Of a DNA stretch of 64,000 nucleotides, positions 33,211 through 42,829 are shown one piece after another. The position numbers and the translations under genes were made by a program. This DNA comes from Thermoplasmata archaeon (GTDB lineage: Archaea > Thermoplasmatota > Thermoplasmata > Thermoplasmatales > Thermoplasmataceae). The stretch covers positions 18,795 through 82,794 of the forward strand of contig JAJZJR010000006.1 of assembly GCA_021810045.1 (NCBI GenBank). Direction: 5' to 3'. The notes below the pieces were generated by a model. It was given only the letters and a program-made list of their open reading frames with translations. It ran no database searches and was not told the DNA's origin. The number at the start of each line of letters is the position of its first letter. Position 1 is the first letter of the stretch.

Positions 33211-33856
33211 AGAGCAGATAAAGCCACAAATAGTCAATATAACAGAATTTGAGGCAAAAAATATCCTTAGGGAATATGGCATTGGGACACCACGAGGGAT
33301 GCTGATCTCTTCAGTTCCCAAAGAAATAGAATTGAAGTTCCCACTTGTCCTTAAAGTTTCAGACGCCTCCATTCTGCACAAAAGCGATGTCGGTGGAGTC
33401 AGGACTGGTTTAATAGGCCTGTACGATCTCCTTGATGAATTCGATGCCATGAAGAAAAGATTCCCTGAATCACTCTTCCTGATTGAAGAGATGGCTCCAA
33501 AGGGTGTTGAGTACATTGTTGGCGTTACGCAGGATCCTGTATTTGGACCGGTTATAATGCTTGGAACTGGAGGAGTTTAGACTGAATTATACCACGATGT
33601 CACTTTCAGGAAACAACCCATTTCGAAAGATGATGCAGCAGATATGATTCAGGAAATAAAATCAGGAAGATTCTGTAAAGGTTTCAGGGGTGACAGGATT
33701 GATTGTGATAGTCTTATAGACCTTCTCCTTAAAGTAAGTGCCATGATTTCGGAGCAGAAACTGGAAATCGAAACAATGGATCTGAATCCCGTCATTGTAT
33801 CCAGGAATGGGGCTGTTGCCGCAGATGCTAAAATCTCTATTCGCAAATGGTCATAG
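33200..33856 (+). pseudogene. acdB: acyl-CoA synthetase (ADP-forming) beta subunit with in-frame TAG
   Basis: An ATP-grasp subunit of 218 codons, otherwise full length, starting at ATG 33200 after a GAGGAGG site. One TAG at 33578-33580 interrupts G-T-G-G-V-[stop]-T-E-L-Y-H-D-V-T-F-R; homologs have a tyrosine or phenylalanine there (G-G-I-Y-T-E-L or G-G-I-F-V-E-V). The same frame resumes without shift to TAG 33856. TAG is one change from TAC/TAT. It may be a recent nonsense mutation, a sequence error or readthrough; TAG also ends other genes here, so general reassignment is unlikely. Confidence 0.85.
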
Positions 33857-34020
33857 AAGGAAACACCATGATAATCAATAGCACGTAAAGTGTTTTTTAA
33901 AAGACACCGTGACACTTATTCACAGAACCTGTACAGTAAGTACTGACAGCTAATGTCACACTGAATATTTCTGGGTAATAGTTCATATACTAATTCTACG
34001 TTTTACATATTAGATTATAT

Positions 34021-35901
34021 ATGTCAGCTTACCAAGGCCTGCTGAATGGCAAGCCCGGAGAGAAAATGTTCCTGCTTGGAAATGAGGCAATAGCACGTGG
34101 TGTGCTGGAGGCCGGAGTTGCTGTAGCCACTACTTACCCTGGCACGCCTTCCAGCGAAGTTGGTGACGTCCTTTACGAAATTAGTGAAAAAGCAGGACTC
34201 AAGTTTGAATTTTCTGTCAATGAGAAAGTTGCAATGGAGTCTGCCTTTGCTGCGTCACTTTCAGGACTGAAATCTTTTGTATTTATGAAACACGTGGGAC
34301 TCAACGTTGCATCAGATGTGCTGATGAGCATTTCATACACCGGAGTCAGGGGCCCAATGGTCATCATGACGGCAGATGACCCGTCAATGTTTTCATCCCA
34401 GAATGAGCAGGATAACCGGCATTATGGCCATTTTGCCCACGTTCCTGTCATCGAGCCATCGAATCCACAGGAGGCAAAAGATTTCCTGAAGGTGGCTTTC
34501 GAGATATCTGAAATGGAAGGGTTGCCGGTAATATTCAGGACAACTACAAGAATAAGTCATATGAGAGGGAGTGTTACTTTATCCACTATAGAGCCCCCAA
34601 ATCAGAATGGACTCTTCCCGAAGGACGGAAGGAGCTTTGTGTCGCTTCCCTCCAATGCGTATCATTTCAAGGAAGAACTCCTATCAAAAATGGGAAGGTT
34701 GGGGAAAACTGATTTTTCCGGAACACTGAACAGAACTGAGGGAGACCGTTCTTCCAGGATAGGTTTCATCAGTTCAGGTGAAGCGTACAATGTTCTCATG
34801 GATGTTCTTAACAAGCACCAGGTGAATGTGGAAGTCCTTAAGCTTGGAATTACGAACCCAATCCCGGACGCTATTGTAAAGGACTTTCTTTCAAGGCATG
34901 GCAATGTGATCATCGTGGAGGAGGTTGATCCCATCATCGAATCGGATGTAAGAGCCATTGCTGATCTCGGATTCCCTGAAGTCTCGATTCATGGGAAAAT
35001 GGATGGACTTATCCCCATGAGTCATGAAACTTCTCCAAACACACTTGAAAGTTCTCTGTCAAAGGTTCTTGGATATGAGATAAAAGCAGGCGATCTGTAC
35101 CGTTCAAAAGAGGAATTACCCCCAAGACCACCTGTTTTATGTCCCGGATGTCCACACAGGGCAACTTATTTTGCAGTCAAGAGAGCAGTGAAGATGCTCA
35201 AGATAGAGGACCCGATCTATTCATCTGACATTGGATGTTACTCACTAGGAAATTACGAGCCATTCAGTGAAGCTGACATTATGCTTGATATGGGATCTTC
35301 CATTGGAGTGGGATCCGGGTTCACAAAGGCAACAGACCAGAGAATCATATCATTTATTGGAGACTCCACCTTCTTCCACGCAGGCATTCCTGCTCTTGTT
35401 AATGCAGTTAACAACAACTCCAGAATGCTGGTGGTCATAATGGACAATGATGTTACAGCCATGACGGGGAGGCAGCCAAATCCTGGAACCCCCATTGCTC
35501 TGACAACTGGAAGATCCAGGAATCTTTCCATCGAGAACATCGTGAAATCCCTTGGAATAGAGAACGTCAAAACAGTTGATCCATACAACCTCAAGGATAC
35601 GTTGGGTGCAATAATGGACGGCCTTAGGGCAGATGGAGTCTCTGTTGTGGTTGCAAGGAGAGAATGTGCTATCCTGAGAGACAACAGGATGAGAAAGGAA
35701 GGCGAGGAAGTGAAGTATCATGTCATTCCCGAAAAATGCTCATCCTGTTTTAACTGTGTTGAGAATTTTGCCTGTCCGGCACTTTCTGTTTCCAATGGCA
35801 AAGTAACCATTGATCCTGTTCTCTGCGATGGATGCGGTGTGTGCTCCCAACCTTATGTATGCCCGTTCAGGGCTATAGAGGTGACCACAAATGAGAACTA
35901 A
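34021..35901 (+). CDS. iorA: indolepyruvate:ferredoxin oxidoreductase alpha subunit
   Basis: 626 residues. N-terminal pyrimidine-binding domain (G-N-E-A-I-A-R-G), a C-P-G-C-P-H-R motif, the TPP-binding G-D-S-T-F-F-H-A-G ... N-N-N segment, and two C-terminal [4Fe-4S] motifs (C-S-S-C-F-N-C ... C-P and C-D-G-C-G-V-C ... C-P). It oxidatively decarboxylates arylpyruvates to aryl-acetyl-CoA with ferredoxin reduction. Overlaps iorB by 11 nt and follows the acyl-CoA synthetase genes. Confidence 0.95.
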   Translation: MSAYQGLLNGKPGEKMFLLGNEAIARGVLEAGVAVATTYPGTPSSEVGDVLYEISEKAGLKFEFSVNEKVAMESAFAASLSGLKSFVFMKHVGLNVASDVLMSISYTGVRGPMVIMTADDPSMFSSQNEQDNRHYGHFAHVPVIEPSNPQEAKDFLKVAFEISEMEGLPVIFRTTTRISHMRGSVTLSTIEPPNQNGLFPKDGRSFVSLPSNAYHFKEELLSKMGRLGKTDFSGTLNRTEGDRSSRIGFISSGEAYNVLMDVLNKHQVNVEVLKLGITNPIPDAIVKDFLSRHGNVIIVEEVDPIIESDVRAIADLGFPEVSIHGKMDGLIPMSHETSPNTLESSLSKVLGYEIKAGDLYRSKEELPPRPPVLCPGCPHRATYFAVKRAVKMLKIEDPIYSSDIGCYSLGNYEPFSEADIMLDMGSSIGVGSGFTKATDQRIISFIGDSTFFHAGIPALVNAVNNNSRMLVVIMDNDVTAMTGRQPNPGTPIALTTGRSRNLSIENIVKSLGIENVKTVDPYNLKDTLGAIMDGLRADGVSVVVARRECAILRDNRMRKEGEEVKYHVIPEKCSSCFNCVENFACPALSVSNGKVTIDPVLCDGCGVCSQPYVCPFRAIEVTTNEN

Positions 35902-36499
35902 TATTCTGCTGGCAGGTGTTGGAGGACAGGGCGTCATAACTTTAGGGATGATTATTTCGCAGGCCGCAATGGAACAGGGTGAGAAAGTCCTGATGTCTGA
36001 AATTCATGGTCTTGCCCAGAGAGGAGGTTCGGTAACGGTTGATGTGAGGATTGGCGATTTTCATGCCCCCATAATACCGGATGGCGAAGTGGACATAACC
36101 ATAGGAATGGAGCCGCTTGAGACCAAACGGGCACTTGCCAGGGCCTCCATGGGGTCCAGAGTGGTAATGAGCACCGAGAAAATGGTTCCCGTATCTTTGA
36201 GCATAAGACACGAGGAGTATCCGGATCTTCAGGACATTGTTTCATCCATATCAGGTAATTTCAGGCTCAGAACCATAGATGCTGTATCCATAGCGGAAAA
36301 CCTGGGAAATTACAAAGCTGCTAACATTGCACTTCTCGGTTTTGCCCTGGGAACAGGTTGGTTACCTATTTCCGTGGATTCCGTGAGGAGACAGATTGAA
36401 AAGACTTTCTCAAAAAAGGCCCTTGAAATAAACATGAAAGCACTGGAAGAGGGCCTTGAGAGAGGAAGATCCGCACAGGTTGAAACAATGGAACATTAA
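35891..36499 (+). CDS. iorB: indolepyruvate:ferredoxin oxidoreductase beta subunit
   Basis: 202 residues of the POR gamma-type fold: G-V-G-G-Q-G-V-I-T-L-G near the N-terminus, then H-G-L-A-Q-R-G-G-S-V. It pairs with IorA to form the complete enzyme. ATG 35891 lies 6 nt after a GAGGTGA ribosome-binding site inside iorA, so translation is coupled. Together with acdAB it lets the cell gain ATP from aromatic amino acids. Confidence 0.95.
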   Translation: MRTNILLAGVGGQGVITLGMIISQAAMEQGEKVLMSEIHGLAQRGGSVTVDVRIGDFHAPIIPDGEVDITIGMEPLETKRALARASMGSRVVMSTEKMVPVSLSIRHEEYPDLQDIVSSISGNFRLRTIDAVSIAENLGNYKAANIALLGFALGTGWLPISVDSVRRQIEKTFSKKALEINMKALEEGLERGRSAQVETMEH

Positions 36500-36503
36500 T
36501 TTT

Positions 36504-36956
36504 TTACCTTATTCCAAGAAAACTGGTAATTATCCTGTAAGTAAGCCCCCAGACAATCCATCCACCATATTCTAGAGCAGGAAAACCATTCTGTGGATTT
36601 TTTGTTAATGTGTAATCTGCCAGATTCACTATTTTGATTTCTGCTACCTCGGGGCCGGGCCTTGCATCGGATAAATCATGGGCTTCGATAAGGAATGGAT
36701 AAACCTTCAGATTGGGTGCACGGTTTGGAAAAACAGATTCGAGAGGCTTTATGATTTGCTTTTCACCGATATTTAGATTCACCTCTTCATTTATCTCTCT
36801 GAGAAGTCCCTGCTCAATTGTTTCTCCATCCTTTATATGTCCTCCGGGAAAAGCGATGTTGCCGGACCATGGATCCCCAGGGTATTCCATTCTCCTGATC
36901 AGCAATGTGCTGGTACCATTCTGCAAAATGCCAACTGCGGCCTTTCCCGTCATCAT
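36504..36956 (-). CDS. Nudix hydrolase, CoA pyrophosphatase-like
   Basis: 150 residues with the Nudix box G-G-H-I-K-D-G-E-T ... R-E-I-N-E-E-V (G-x5-E-x7-R-E-U-x-E-E pattern). The upstream R-x-x-x-x-x-x-D-P-W-S-G-N-I-A-F-P-G-G resembles the CoA pyrophosphatase (NudL) signature. It hydrolyses nucleoside diphosphate derivatives, likely CoA or its oxidised forms. Cotranscribed with the DUF1805 gene 6 nt upstream. Confidence 0.88.
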   Translation of the reverse strand: MMTGKAAVGILQNGTSTLLIRRMEYPGDPWSGNIAFPGGHIKDGETIEQGLLREINEEVNLNIGEKQIIKPLESVFPNRAPNLKVYPFLIEAHDLSDARPGPEVAEIKIVNLADYTLTKNPQNGFPALEYGGWIVWGLTYRIITSFLGIR

Positions 36957-36962
36957 AAAGAT

Positions 36963-37253
36963 CTATGCCAGCAGATGTATGAAATCGGATACTTTCTGAC
37001 CTTCCGAAATGCCAAGTTTTTTTGCTTCATCAGATACTCCTGCAGCTTTACTGTCCAGGAGAGTCTGAAGATCACTCACACCGGATACTCTTACTGCACA
37101 GTCCCCTAGTTTATTGGCAGCTTCAAGGTTAAGGTAACCACACATAACAAATCCCTTTTTTCCCTTCAGCAGGAGGAGAGGTGCTTTGAACATGGGCATT
37201 TTTACATACTCATATTTTGAACCGGAAATTTCTACAGTATCTGCTTCTATCAT
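36963..37253 (-). CDS. DUF1805 family protein
   Basis: 96 residues with L-L-L-K-G-K-K-G-F-V-M-C-G-Y-L-N and A-N-K-L-G-D-C-A-V-R-V-S-G-V, the typical core of DUF1805 (YunC-like) proteins, small alpha/beta proteins of unknown function common in archaea. First gene of a two-gene unit with the Nudix hydrolase. Confidence 0.82.
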   Translation of the reverse strand: MIEADTVEISGSKYEYVKMPMFKAPLLLLKGKKGFVMCGYLNLEAANKLGDCAVRVSGVSDLQTLLDSKAAGVSDEAKKLGISEGQKVSDFIHLLA

Positions 37254-37404
37254 ATTCTGTACATCTCAAGCTGAAATATAGGCATTTTGCACTGCCAGAG
37301 CGGTGTGGGATTATTATGCGAAAAGCTTGTAAAACAAAGCGTTTTTGAACTAATGAAGATTAGAAATGGTTATATAGAAGTTTATTTTTACTTGGTGAGG
37401 ACAT

Positions 37405-39033
37405 ATGATAGGAGGCCAACCAATATTCATATTAAAAGAAGGTACAAAGAGAGAGACTGGCAGAGATGCCATGAAGAACAACATTGATGCAGCAAAGAGC
37501 ATTGCAAATGCTGTTAGATCAAGCCTTGGACCAAGAGGAATGGACAAGATGCTGGTTGACTCTCTCGGTGACATTGTCATTACAAACGATGGAGTTACAA
37601 TTCTGAAGGAAATGGATGTAGAGCACCCTGCCGCAAAGATGATGGTTGAGGTGTCCAAGACTCAGGATTCCTTTGTTGGAGATGGAACTACAACAGCAGT
37701 TATTGTTGCAGGTGCACTCCTCCAGGAAGCAGAGAGTCTCATCAACCAGAACGTACATCCAACAGTTATCTCTGCAGGTTACAGAATGGCCGCAGATCAG
37801 GCAAAGAAGATTCTTGACGAGGTAAAGAAACCCGTCAAGTTCTCAGACAAGGAACTGCTTACAAAAATGGCTGGGACATCCCTTAGCAGCAAGAGTGCGT
37901 CATCTAGCAAGGAACTTCTCTCGGAAATTTCATACGAATCCATAAAAGCTGTTGCAGAAAAGACAGAAAGCGGCTATTCCGTGGACTTCGATAACATTCA
38001 GATCGTGAAGAAGCAGGGCGGAGACATTGACGATACCCAGCTTATTTATGGTATTATAGTGGACAAAGAGAAAGTGCACCCGGGAATGCCGGACTATGTG
38101 AAGGGGGCAAAAATCGCACTTCTCAATGCAGCACTTGAAATAAAGAAGCCGGAATTTGACACAAACATAAGGATCGATGACCCATCAATGATTCAGAAAT
38201 TCCTCAGCCAGGAAGAATCTGTCCTCAAGGACATGGTCAGGAAGGTTAAGGAAAGCGGTGCAAACGTTCTTATCACCCAGAAAGGAATCGATGACCTTGC
38301 ACAGCATTACCTTTCAAAGGAAGGTATTTACGCAGTAAGAAGAGTAAAGAAGAGCGATATCGAGAAACTCTCAAAGGCAACTGGAGCTGCAATTGCTTCA
38401 TCTGTAGATGAGTTGAGCCCACAGGACCTCGGATCTGCTGATGAAGTGGAACAGGTCAAGATTGGTGACGACTACCTTACATTCGTAAGAGGATGCAAAA
38501 ACCCCAAGGCAGTGAGCATACTGGTCAGGGGAGGAACCGAGCATGTTGTTGATGAAATAGACAGATCCATAACTGACTCCACACATGTTGTTGCAGCAGC
38601 CGTTGAAGATGAGGGATATGTCACAGGTGGAGGCTCCACTGCAGCCGAGATATCCCTGAAACTCAGGGAATACGCTTCAAAAGTTGGCGGAAGGCAACAG
38701 CTTGCAATTGAAAAATTCGCCAATGCACTGGAAGAGATTCCAAGAGCACTTTCAGAAAACGCCGGTCTTGATGCCATAGATATCCTCATAAAGATAAGGA
38801 ACGAACACGCCCAGGGAAAGACCACCGCAGGCATTAACGTGTACAGCGGAAAGGTCGAGGAGATGGACAAGGTTGGCGTAATTGAACCTGTAAGAATAGG
38901 CAAACAGGCCATTGAGGCTGCAACCGAAGCCGCTGTAATGATCCTGAGGATTGATGATGTCATAGCCACAAAGGGATCAAGAGGACCAGGCGGCGCAGGC
39001 GGCATGCCACCAGGCATGGGCGGAGAAGAGTAA
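37405..39033 (+). CDS. thermosome subunit (group II chaperonin)
   Basis: 542 residues. N-terminal [15 protein letters not shown], the ATPase motif G-D-G-T-T-T-A-V, the apical-domain sequence and the [12 protein letters not shown] tail are all typical. It folds proteins in a two-ring ATP-driven complex. Whether alpha or beta cannot be decided. TATA-like GGTTATATAG lies about 38 nt upstream, and a GGTGAG site precedes the ATG. Prefoldin alpha occurs at 57493. Confidence 0.97.
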   Translation: MIGGQPIFILKEGTKRETGRDAMKNNIDAAKSIANAVRSSLGPRGMDKMLVDSLGDIVITNDGVTILKEMDVEHPAAKMMVEVSKTQDSFVGDGTTTAVIVAGALLQEAESLINQNVHPTVISAGYRMAADQAKKILDEVKKPVKFSDKELLTKMAGTSLSSKSASSSKELLSEISYESIKAVAEKTESGYSVDFDNIQIVKKQGGDIDDTQLIYGIIVDKEKVHPGMPDYVKGAKIALLNAALEIKKPEFDTNIRIDDPSMIQKFLSQEESVLKDMVRKVKESGANVLITQKGIDDLAQHYLSKEGIYAVRRVKKSDIEKLSKATGAAIASSVDELSPQDLGSADEVEQVKIGDDYLTFVRGCKNPKAVSILVRGGTEHVVDEIDRSITDSTHVVAAAVEDEGYVTGGGSTAAEISLKLREYASKVGGRQQLAIEKFANALEEIPRALSENAGLDAIDILIKIRNEHAQGKTTAGINVYSGKVEEMDKVGVIEPVRIGKQAIEAATEAAVMILRIDDVIATKGSRGPGGAGGMPPGMGGEE

Positions 39034-39038
39034 TCTTC

Positions 39039-39863
39039 TCATCCAATACTGGAACTGATTGTTCCAATTATACCATTTTTATTTTTTACAGGATCTTCTC
39101 CGAGAACCATTCTTTTGGCACCATCCAATGTTTCAAAACCCAGTTCCCGCATATATCTGTTGATTTTAGTTCCTTTCAGTGTCCTGATCTTACCCGATCT
39201 CCCGTGCATTATTTTCGAAACAAATTCAGGGATCAGTTCCTCGTTTCTGGTCATCCCCACTATGCCATTCGTTGCTGAAGGATAAACAAATCCCAGAAGT
39301 TCGTCGCCATTCGTGAGTTCATATCCATCTTGCCCGGATAGACTTGAAAGCACCGTATCTCTGAATTCGCCTGTATATTCATGGTCCAGGGAGAAATGCT
39401 CTTTACCCAGTCTGCTTAATTTCCGGAAGTCCTTTCTTTCCGGGATGTCAAAGTCCCCCGTTTCGACCGGGAAATTATCGTAGGATCCTGTCTCTATAAA
39501 CCCCATACTACGGTAGAGCCTGGCACCTTCATCGCTTGCTCTTAAAAGAATGGATTTTGCACCCTGACTGCGGAGTTTCCTGATTGTGTATTGGGTCATT
39601 GCTCTTCCCAGTCCCATTCCACGATAATCCATATGGGTGCAGATTGCACCGATCCATCCAGTTTCTCCCATGGGTATGGACATGCCGGAAGCTATTATTT
39701 TTCCATTATCCATGGAAACATACATGGTTGTTCCGGGGAGACTTCTGTACCAGTTGAACACTTTTTCATCTGCCGGAGAGAAGTCATATTCCCTCAGAAA
39801 GTCCCTGTACCTTGATTCCATATCATTTGATAATGGTTCAATAACGAATTCTCCCATCTTCAT
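39039..39863 (-). CDS. GNAT-family acetyltransferase
   Basis: 274 residues. The acetyl-CoA-binding motif A, I-C-T-H-M-D-Y-R-G-M-G-L-G-R-A-M-T, lies near residue 75, followed by Y-R-S-M-G-F typical of motif B. The C-terminal 130 residues form a second domain with no clear motif. Substrate unknown. Convergent with the thermosome gene, 5 nt apart. Confidence 0.87.
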   Translation of the reverse strand: MKMGEFVIEPLSNDMESRYRDFLREYDFSPADEKVFNWYRSLPGTTMYVSMDNGKIIASGMSIPMGETGWIGAICTHMDYRGMGLGRAMTQYTIRKLRSQGAKSILLRASDEGARLYRSMGFIETGSYDNFPVETGDFDIPERKDFRKLSRLGKEHFSLDHEYTGEFRDTVLSSLSGQDGYELTNGDELLGFVYPSATNGIVGMTRNEELIPEFVSKIMHGRSGKIRTLKGTKINRYMRELGFETLDGAKRMVLGEDPVKNKNGIIGTISSSIG

Positions 39864-39956
39864 CCGTATTCAAATCAGCAATTAATGCTGATCCAACAAT
39901 TATTTTGTAACACTATAGATAAGTAAAGATTATATAAGCTAAAATTCTGTTGCCTC

Positions 39957-40910
39957 GTGGAAACCCAATATGTAGAAATCTACAAGAAGCAACACTACGG
40001 CCTTGTTGGAAAGCATTCCGCGGTGAAGGTCTGCCATTGGACAAAAAGCGAACTTACCGGAGGTCGCGGCTGTTACAAGGGAGATTTCTATGGAATTAAG
40101 TCACATCAATGCGTTCAGATGACACCGGCTTTGAGCTCCTGCACTGAGAATTGCTCATTCTGCTGGAGATTTCAGGGATTTGACAGCATGCACATCTCTG
40201 ATGAGGACGACCCTGAATTCATTCTTGAAGAATCAATAAAAGCCCATAAGAAGCTCATTTCCGGCTTCAAGGGAAATCCGAAGGTTACAGACGAAAAATG
40301 GAAAGAGGCAGAAGACCCTAAACACATTGCAATTTCACTGACTGGAGAACCCACTCTTTACACGAGGCTGGGAGAATTCATAGAACTGGCCAACAGGAGG
40401 GGTATATCTACTTTCCTTGTTACAAACGGAACGCTTCCAATGGTACTTGAGAAACTAGATCCACTTCCCACACAGCTTTATGTTACTACTGCGGGACCTA
40501 CCAAGGAAATTTTCTTTGATTTGCTGAACCCTTCCATTGGCAATGCATGGGAGAACTTCAACAGGACACTGGAACTCCTTCCTTCTCTCGACACGAGGAA
40601 AGTCATAAGGCATACACTGGTGAAAGATGTGAACATGCCATATATGGAGGAATACACCAAGATGGATAGAATCGCTGATCCCCACTTCATTGAATCGAAA
40701 GGTTATGTGCATGTTGGCCAGTCAATCAACAGATTAGGTATCGACAACATGCCATCACACGACCTCATGCTGGAATTCAGCAGAAAACTGGGTGAAAACC
40801 TTGGTTATGAACTCACAGCGGAAAGAAGGGACAGCAGAGTTACACTACTGTCAAAGGGATCGTTGGACTCTAAGATTGATTTCAGCAGCATAGCAGGGAA
40901 CAGCCTTTGA
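39957..40910 (+). CDS. taw1: tRNA 4-demethylwyosine synthase
   Basis: 317 residues. Two iron-sulfur cysteine sets are visible: C26, C39, C52 for the accessory cluster and C62-T-E-N-C66-S-F-C69 for the radical SAM cluster. S-L-T-G-E-P-T-L-Y follows in the barrel. The enzyme uses SAM and pyruvate to make the tricyclic base at position 37 of tRNA-Phe. GTG start at 39957. A second radical SAM protein of the wider COG0731 group lies at 62074. Confidence 0.95.
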   Translation: METQYVEIYKKQHYGLVGKHSAVKVCHWTKSELTGGRGCYKGDFYGIKSHQCVQMTPALSSCTENCSFCWRFQGFDSMHISDEDDPEFILEESIKAHKKLISGFKGNPKVTDEKWKEAEDPKHIAISLTGEPTLYTRLGEFIELANRRGISTFLVTNGTLPMVLEKLDPLPTQLYVTTAGPTKEIFFDLLNPSIGNAWENFNRTLELLPSLDTRKVIRHTLVKDVNMPYMEEYTKMDRIADPHFIESKGYVHVGQSINRLGIDNMPSHDLMLEFSRKLGENLGYELTAERRDSRVTLLSKGSLDSKIDFSSIAGNSL

Positions 40911-41073
40911 ATTTTCCTTTTATGCATTTTAATTCTTCAAAATGATTTGGGGCTTTAACAGCCAATAGAAAATACTGAATGTTCCTGTGTAATGCTGTAC
41001 ATTTTACGCAACAGTCTCATCCACTCATTTCTCACAACGACGAAGAGTATTTCCACCATGTACAATAAACGGT

Positions 41074-41092
41074 GATGTGATGATTTCACATC
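41074..41092. promoter_or_regulatory. 7-bp stem hairpin
   Basis: GATGTGA and TCACATC form a perfect inverted repeat around a 5-nt loop in the gap after taw1. It lies just before a weak reading frame at 41108. It may be an operator, a terminator of nothing visible, or chance. Confidence 0.25.
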
Positions 41093-41107
41093 CACGGAAA
41101 TCATCCG

Positions 41108-41362
41108 GTGAATCGGGGAGTCACCTCATCTGATTGTCCTGTATGTGGTGGTGGAATAGATCCTGCAATGGCCGCCAGCCTCATGACCATATATTCGGAA
41201 TCCATAACTTCCACCAGCAGAAGTGCGGCAAGATTAGTGGCTCTTCCCTTGCCTGCAGCATTAAACATGCTGATGATAGTAGGAGTCATACTTGTTGCAG
41301 CGGTTATCCTGTTGAATATAGGGACGAGGAATTATTCCTTTGCAACGGCGGCTGGGAATTGA
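41108..41362 (+). CDS. possible small protein with CxxC and one membrane helix
   Basis: 84 residues from a GTG. D-C-P-V-C-G-G-G near the start and a strongly hydrophobic segment (L-M-I-V-G-V-I-L-V-A-A-V-I-L-L) at about residues 54-68 give a plausible layout. Against it: no ribosome-binding site, GTG start, and a 59-nt overlap with the convergent secreted protein. The opposite strand is also partly open. Weak call. Confidence 0.3.
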   Translation: MNRGVTSSDCPVCGGGIDPAMAASLMTIYSESITSTSRSAARLVALPLPAALNMLMIVGVILVAAVILLNIGTRNYSFATAAGN

Positions 41363-42692
41363 TCCCCAAGGTATTGATATTTACCGCCATGACATTGAGG
41401 GTAGGGTTTTGGGATATGGCTACAAAGACAATGTAACCATTCCCGTAGGCAACAGGGACGTCCTGGACACCGTTTCCTCCTTCAATGGAACTGATTAGGG
41501 AATTATCGCTGCTCCAGACAATTTTACCCGTTGAGAGGTTAATAACATGATAAACACTCTGCTGCCCTATGGAAGATATGAGTGCATAACCTGGTGATAA
41601 GCCCGAGACTTCGTAATAGCTGTTAACAGGTGAAGGGAATAGTTCCTTTGTTTCCCACAGCCTGCCGCCAGTCAATGATATGGAACTGTAGTGCCCGTTG
41701 TTCCGGTAAAGGAATTTTCCCTGTACAAATACCATGTTCGAACTGGGAATGGTCAATGGAACAAACTCATGCCCATTTGTTGAATTCAATGATACAAGGC
41801 TGTATTGGGTGTCATTCTCTCTGACAAAATAGAAATGGTTAGCTGCCGACCACAGATGGTCAAAACTCCCATTGGCAGAGAATGACCATGATAGATTTCC
41901 GGAATGGCTGTCAAATCCGAAAAACGAGACTTTGCTGATACCTGGTGCCTCTGTGTATATATTATTTGAGACGATGGCAACTGTACTGTTTGAAACAACA
42001 AGGGAAGCTGAGGAATAGTTGGGATTTCCCTGCACGTAGAATGTCTGGTTCCATGAGTTCATGCTGGAAAGGTTAATCCCGAAAAGGCTCACTTTAAAGG
42101 TTGTTGTCGGTACCCCGTTGCTGTAGTATTCCCCTCCATCTTCCTGGAATGAGTATCCAAACAGTTCATTGTCATGGATGGCCAGTTGATTTGGAGCCAA
42201 AACCAGGCTATTGTTATACCTGGAAATATTTGATATTGATCCTGTTCCCGGGTTAAATTTCATCATGAGGATATTATAATTGTTGAACTGCCTGTAATTA
42301 TTGCTGTTATAGCCGAATCCATGTGCATAAGATACAATTAAAAGGTTACCATTATGCCAGTACATCTGAGGTACTCCATAATATCCCACAACGAAAGAAT
42401 CTGCCCACAATCCAGATCCATCGGTTGCATTGGCTGCTGTAAGAACAATGGTATCCGCACCGCCATACAAGCCGTCGATTGATAGGTTATAGCTATTTAC
42501 TGACAAAATGAATATGTCTCCGTTTTCAATTATTGCATCCACCATTGACGGGTTTACCACATGCCCGAAATTCTGATGCCAGGAAGAGGAGAAGGGACTG
42601 CCATAGTAACTGGCATCTTCATACACGACAACTGAAATGACCAGAACTACCGATAGCCCCACCGCCACGAGACTGCGATTCAATATTATCAT
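41304..42692 (-). CDS. secreted beta-propeller-like protein
   Basis: 462 residues. A single N-terminal hydrophobic segment (L-V-A-V-G-L-S-V-V-L-V-I-S-V-V-V) acts as signal or anchor; the rest repeats W/Y-x-G-N-x-L and G-x-L-S/x-W blade-like motifs (for example H-S-G-N-L-S-W-S-F and T-G-K-I-V-W-S-S-D) as in PQQ-like propellers, with many N-x-S/T sequons. No C-terminal membrane helix. Probably a surface glycoprotein; ligand unknown. Confidence 0.8.
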   Translation of the reverse strand: MIILNRSLVAVGLSVVLVISVVVYEDASYYGSPFSSSWHQNFGHVVNPSMVDAIIENGDIFILSVNSYNLSIDGLYGGADTIVLTAANATDGSGLWADSFVVGYYGVPQMYWHNGNLLIVSYAHGFGYNSNNYRQFNNYNILMMKFNPGTGSISNISRYNNSLVLAPNQLAIHDNELFGYSFQEDGGEYYSNGVPTTTFKVSLFGINLSSMNSWNQTFYVQGNPNYSSASLVVSNSTVAIVSNNIYTEAPGISKVSFFGFDSHSGNLSWSFSANGSFDHLWSAANHFYFVRENDTQYSLVSLNSTNGHEFVPLTIPSSNMVFVQGKFLYRNNGHYSSISLTGGRLWETKELFPSPVNSYYEVSGLSPGYALISSIGQQSVYHVINLSTGKIVWSSDNSLISSIEGGNGVQDVPVAYGNGYIVFVAISQNPTLNVMAVNINTLGINSQPPLQRNNSSSLYSTG

Positions 42693-42829
42693 TTACATAT
42701 TGAATCAAAAATATTTGGATTTTGTCTAGTTTTGCATGTTACTTGAAAGACAAAGTCAACTTTTAGAAGTAATCTCAAGGTTGTTAAGAACAAAATTATA
42801 TGTGTAACACATACTGAGAATGTGCTCAT

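Noticed and set aside
33578..33580. Pyrrolysine codon in acdB
   Set aside because: No surrounding evidence for Pyl use; other genes in the window end in TAG, and the position is an ordinary conserved aromatic residue. Kept only as a testable alternative.
38472..39017. 181-codon minus-strand frame opposite the thermosome gene
   Set aside because: Antisense reading of a highly conserved chaperonin; no independent motif.
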